A stretch of DNA of 64,000 nt from Pseudomonadota bacterium (GTDB taxonomy: Bacteria > Pseudomonadota > Gammaproteobacteria > Xanthomonadales > Wenzhouxiangellaceae). Below the pieces are notes generated by a model, which was not told where the DNA came from, did no database searches, and saw only the letters and a list, made by a program, of their open reading frames with translations. The stretch is from contig CP053448.1 of the NCBI GenBank assembly GCA_013285445.1, forward strand, positions 186,001-250,000, in the 5' to 3' direction. Within the stretch, counting starts at the first letter, position 1. Every line of letters begins with the position of its first letter. Positions 61,230 through 64,000 of this stretch are shown here, in pieces. A program made the translations under genes and the position numbers.

Positions 61230-61490
61230 TCATGAAACGGTCGCCGGAGTGCCGACCGGTACGCTAAAACGCGTGCTGATTTGACGCCGGCACACAGATC
61301 GGCTAAGTTGAGCGCTCGCTGCGGTCTGCTGGAACACCGGAGGTTCCGGCTGGCCGGTTTGACTTGATCAGCGAAAGCAGCATCAAAAATGCGCTTTTTA
61401 CCGCACCGGAGGCGGTTTGGCGGCGGCAATCGTCGCCTCCCGCATGCGGTGAGCATCAAAACAATCAATACCTTATTTCAGGGAGTTCGC

Positions 61491-64000
61491 ATGAAAACCA
61501 GACATCTGATCCTCGCCGTGCTGACCGGGCTGGCGCTGGCCGTGGTGGCCATCGCCGGGCCGGTGCAGGCCACCAGTGAGCCGGTCGCCGATCGGTCGCT
61601 TGGCAAGCAGCGACCGTTCGTCGACCCGGTCCTGAGGCAGAACATCGAGGCGCGGGGCAGCGCCGACATGTTCATCTATCTCAAGGCGCGCGCCGACCTG
61701 TCGCCCGCGCTGGGCATGGGCTGGCAGGAACGCGGTCAGTTCGTCTACGAGACGCTCTCGCAGATGGCGCGCGAATCCCAGGCGGACCTGCGCGCGGAAC
61801 TCGATGCCCTGGGCGCCGATTACCAGGCATTCTGGATCGACAACGTGATCTCGGTCGACAACGCGACCGCGCCCATGCTCAACGCATTGGCCCAGCGCAA
61901 TGATGTTCAGGCGATCATCCAGGAGCCGGTGGCTTTCGTTCCCGATCCCGAGCGCATGCCCAACAGCGATTCTGGCACCAGCAGCGATGACAGCTCGATC
62001 AACGCGCCGGTGTCCAGCCTGGTCCAGATCAACGCGCCGGACGTCTGGGCGCTGGGCTACACCGGTCAGGGCGTGACCGTTGGTATCATCGATTCCGGCA
62101 CGCGCTACACGCATGACGCCCTGGTCAATCAGTACCGCGGCAATCTCGGCGGCGGTTCTTTTGATCACAACTACAACTGGTTCGACGTCGGCGGCTCGAC
62201 CTCGCCCCAGTGGCCCAACCCGCACGGCACGCACGTGACCGGCACGGCGGTCGGCGACGACGGCGGCGCCAACCAGGTCGGCGTCGCGCCGGGCGCGGAA
62301 TGGATCTCCTGCCTGGGCTGTACCAGTTCAAGTTGCCCGGGCGCCAACCTGCTGGCCTGCGCCCAGTTCATGGCCGCACCGACCGACCTGGCCGGCAGCA
62401 ACCCCAACCCGAGCCTGCGCCCGCAGGTGGTCAATAACTCCTGGGGCGATTGCGGCACGACCTACGACAACTGGTACCAGGGCTCTGTAGACGCCTGGGT
62501 GGCCGCCGGAATCGTGCCGATGGTCTCCAACGGCAATGCCAGCAACTGCGGCTATTCCAGTCCGCCAGGGCCGAACACGGTCGGCAATCCGGCCCGCTAT
62601 GGTTCGGTGATGGGCATCGGTTCGTCGGGCAACAGCAACGGGCAGTACGCCAATCATTCCAACTGGGGGCCGACCGACAACCCCAACGACGGCACCAATC
62701 CCGCGCTGCCGGATCCGATGGGCTTTTTCGACCTCAAGCCGAACGTGATCGCGCCGGGTGTCAGCATCTGCTCGGCCTATTCGACCGGTGACAGCAACTA
62801 CACTTGCGGCTTTACCGGCACCTCGATGTCTTCGCCGGCCGCGACCGGACTGGTGGCGCTGATGCTCAGCGCGGCGCCAAGCCTGATGGGCGACTACGCC
62901 ACGCTCGGCACCATCATCATGCAGACGGCCACCCCGATCCCCTACGCCACGGGTGTCGGCGGCGAAGGCCCGGGCAACGTGCCCAACTACGCCACCGGCT
63001 GGGGTGAAATCAATGCCCTGGCCGCGGTGCAGGGCGCCATAGCGGCAGCGGGCCCGCTGGGCACCATTGCCGGCACCGTCACAGAAGACGGCACCGGGCT
63101 GCCGATCAGCGGCGCCGACGTGGAAATCACCGACGGCGTCGACAGCTGGCAGACCACCACCGCCGAAGACGGCAGCTACAGCCAGGATGTGCCCGAAGCC
63201 ACGGGCTACACGGTCAATTTCGCCGCGTTCGGTTACCAGGCCGACTCGGCGACCGCTGTCGACGTGATCGAGGACCAGACCACAACGGTCGATGCACAGC
63301 TGCTGGCTGCGGCCGATCATGTGGTATCCGGCACCGTCACCGACAGCACCACCGGCTGGCCGCTGCACGCAGAAATCGGAATCGACGGATTCCCCGGCAG
63401 CCCGATCTATACCGATCCGGCCGACGGCACCTATTCGGTTACGCTGCCCGAAGGCATGGCCTTTGACTTCACCGTCACCGCCCTGAGCGGCGGCTACGAT
63501 TTCGAAACCCGCACCGTCGGTCCGCTGACCGGCGCGCAGGTCGAGAACTTCGGTCTGGATGCCGATTTGAACAGCTGCGAGGCGCCGGGCTATTCGGCCG
63601 GTGCGTCGACCGTGCTGTTCGAGGACTTCGAAAGCACCTTCCCGCCTGCCGGCTGGACGGTTAATAACCTGGGCGGCGATTGTGACTGGGCCCGCAACGA
63701 TGCTGCTGGACGGCCCAATTATGCCGGCGGCAACGGTTTCTCAGCCAACGGCGACAGCGATGCCTGCGGTTCCGGCACCACGATGGACACCGAGCTGGTC
63801 TCGCCCTCGTTCGCGCTCGGGGCGTCTGCCGACCTGGAGTTCATCCTGTCGTATCGACATCTGGGCAGCAGCCAGCTCGATGTTGATGTCTCGACCGACG
63901 GCGGCAGCAGCTGGAGCACTGTCACCAGCTATACCGCCAGTATCGACGCGACGGGTCCCGGCGCTCCTCAATCGCTGGACCTCAGCGCCTTTGCCGGTCA
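61491..64000 (+). CDS. Secreted S8 subtilisin-like protease with carboxypeptidase-regulatory domains (3' end outside window)
   Basis: Open to the window end, at least 836 residues. GGGAG precedes the ATG, and the signal peptide is MKTRHLILAVLTGLALAV... An inhibitor-I9-like propeptide covers about 40-150. The subtilase domain has Asp201 (GIIDSG), His245 (NPHGTHVTGT) and Ser445 (GTSMSSPAATG), plus the oxyanion Asn in PQVVNNSWG. Two carboxypeptidase-regulatory-like beta-sandwiches follow (about 523-605 and 606-690; GTIAGTV, HVVSGTV starts), then a domain beginning LFEDFESTFPPAGW. It is an extracellular protease, fitting the peptide-scavenging lifestyle suggested by the S9 enzymes. Confidence 0.93.
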   Translation, partial: MKTRHLILAVLTGLALAVVAIAGPVQATSEPVADRSLGKQRPFVDPVLRQNIEARGSADMFIYLKARADLSPALGMGWQERGQFVYETLSQMARESQADLRAELDALGADYQAFWIDNVISVDNATAPMLNALAQRNDVQAIIQEPVAFVPDPERMPNSDSGTSSDDSSINAPVSSLVQINAPDVWALGYTGQGVTVGIIDSGTRYTHDALVNQYRGNLGGGSFDHNYNWFDVGGSTSPQWPNPHGTHVTGTAVGDDGGANQVGVAPGAEWISCLGCTSSSCPGANLLACAQFMAAPTDLAGSNPNPSLRPQVVNNSWGDCGTTYDNWYQGSVDAWVAAGIVPMVSNGNASNCGYSSPPGPNTVGNPARYGSVMGIGSSGNSNGQYANHSNWGPTDNPNDGTNPALPDPMGFFDLKPNVIAPGVSICSAYSTGDSNYTCGFTGTSMSSPAATGLVALMLSAAPSLMGDYATLGTIIMQTATPIPYATGVGGEGPGNVPNYATGWGEINALAAVQGAIAAAGPLGTIAGTVTEDGTGLPISGADVEITDGVDSWQTTTAEDGSYSQDVPEATGYTVNFAAFGYQADSATAVDVIEDQTTTVDAQLLAAADHVVSGTVTDSTTGWPLHAEIGIDGFPGSPIYTDPADGTYSVTLPEGMAFDFTVTALSGGYDFETRTVGPLTGAQVENFGLDADLNSCEAPGYSAGASTVLFEDFESTFPPAGWTVNNLGGDCDWARNDAAGRPNYAGGNGFSANGDSDACGSGTTMDTELVSPSFALGASADLEFILSYRHLGSSQLDVDVSTDGGSSWSTVTSYTASIDATGPGAPQSLDLSAFAG

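Noticed and set aside
61230-61490. Possible cyclic-di-GMP riboswitch before the subtilase gene
   Set aside because: The region is GC-rich with a GAGGCG/CGCCTC pairing, but the conserved GEMM blocks are missing.

Overview
The window is a high-GC, gene-dense chromosomal segment of a free-living gammaproteobacterium. Gene content and style suggest the Xanthomonadales/Chromatiales boundary, and a Wenzhouxiangella-like organism is my best guess. Pointers are three S9 oligopeptidases and an S8 protease, a nidogen-domain protein with an IPTL-CTERM-like tail, a SAM-I riboswitch before metX-metB-hom, and a TrpR-family gene heading the his operon. This is inference from protein families, not from a 16S gene. 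There is no phage, no CRISPR array and no full insertion sequence.

Layout. 1-13.4 kb: end of an S9 peptidase, a trans-sulfuration enzyme, DUF3185, mutM, a macro-domain protein, an S9 peptidase fused to a DUF3108-like domain, a HerA-like ATPase, a DUF819 carrier, a DUF2891/transglutaminase-TPR pair, a cold-shock protein and an RRM protein. 13.5-28.8 kb: sulfur assimilation and methionine, with cysK and cysG opposite cysJIH, an ExeM-type secreted nuclease, cysB, and a riboswitch-led metX-metB-hom operon. 28.8-33.4 kb: a minus-strand run of vWA lipoprotein, ECF sigma factor, membrane anti-sigma-like protein, EF-hand protein and nidogen-like surface protein. 33.5-44.1 kb: exported isoaspartyl methyltransferase, a spermidine-synthase-like membrane protein, tRNA-Arg and tRNA-Ala, a META lipoprotein, an S9 peptidase, and c-di-GMP genes. 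44.1-51.8 kb: the complete histidine operon (hisG-D-C-B-H-A-F-IE) led by a TrpR-like repressor gene with a clear palindromic operator. 51.8-64 kb: an EamA transporter, a sigma-54-type promoter driving a 53-residue acidic protein, DUF1295, a streptogramin-lyase-like propeller, two ABC-2 exporters and a subtilase cut by the window end.

How it works together. CysJI reduces sulfite with siroheme from CysG, CysH makes the sulfite, CysK fixes sulfide into cysteine and CysB would activate the set. MetX, MetB and homoserine dehydrogenase carry carbon and sulfur to cystathionine under SAM control, and the trans-sulfuration enzyme near the left end could finish the route to homocysteine. The his genes are almost all translationally coupled by ATGA overlaps.

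Most worth a second look: the sigma-54/acidic-protein unit (53.36-53.77 kb), the vWA/ECF/EF-hand/nidogen cluster and the 285-bp inverted-repeat block lying in frame inside its first gene, the nested palindromes at 52.2-52.4 kb, and an eleven-codon relic of a PII (GlnB/GlnK) gene start at 3519.
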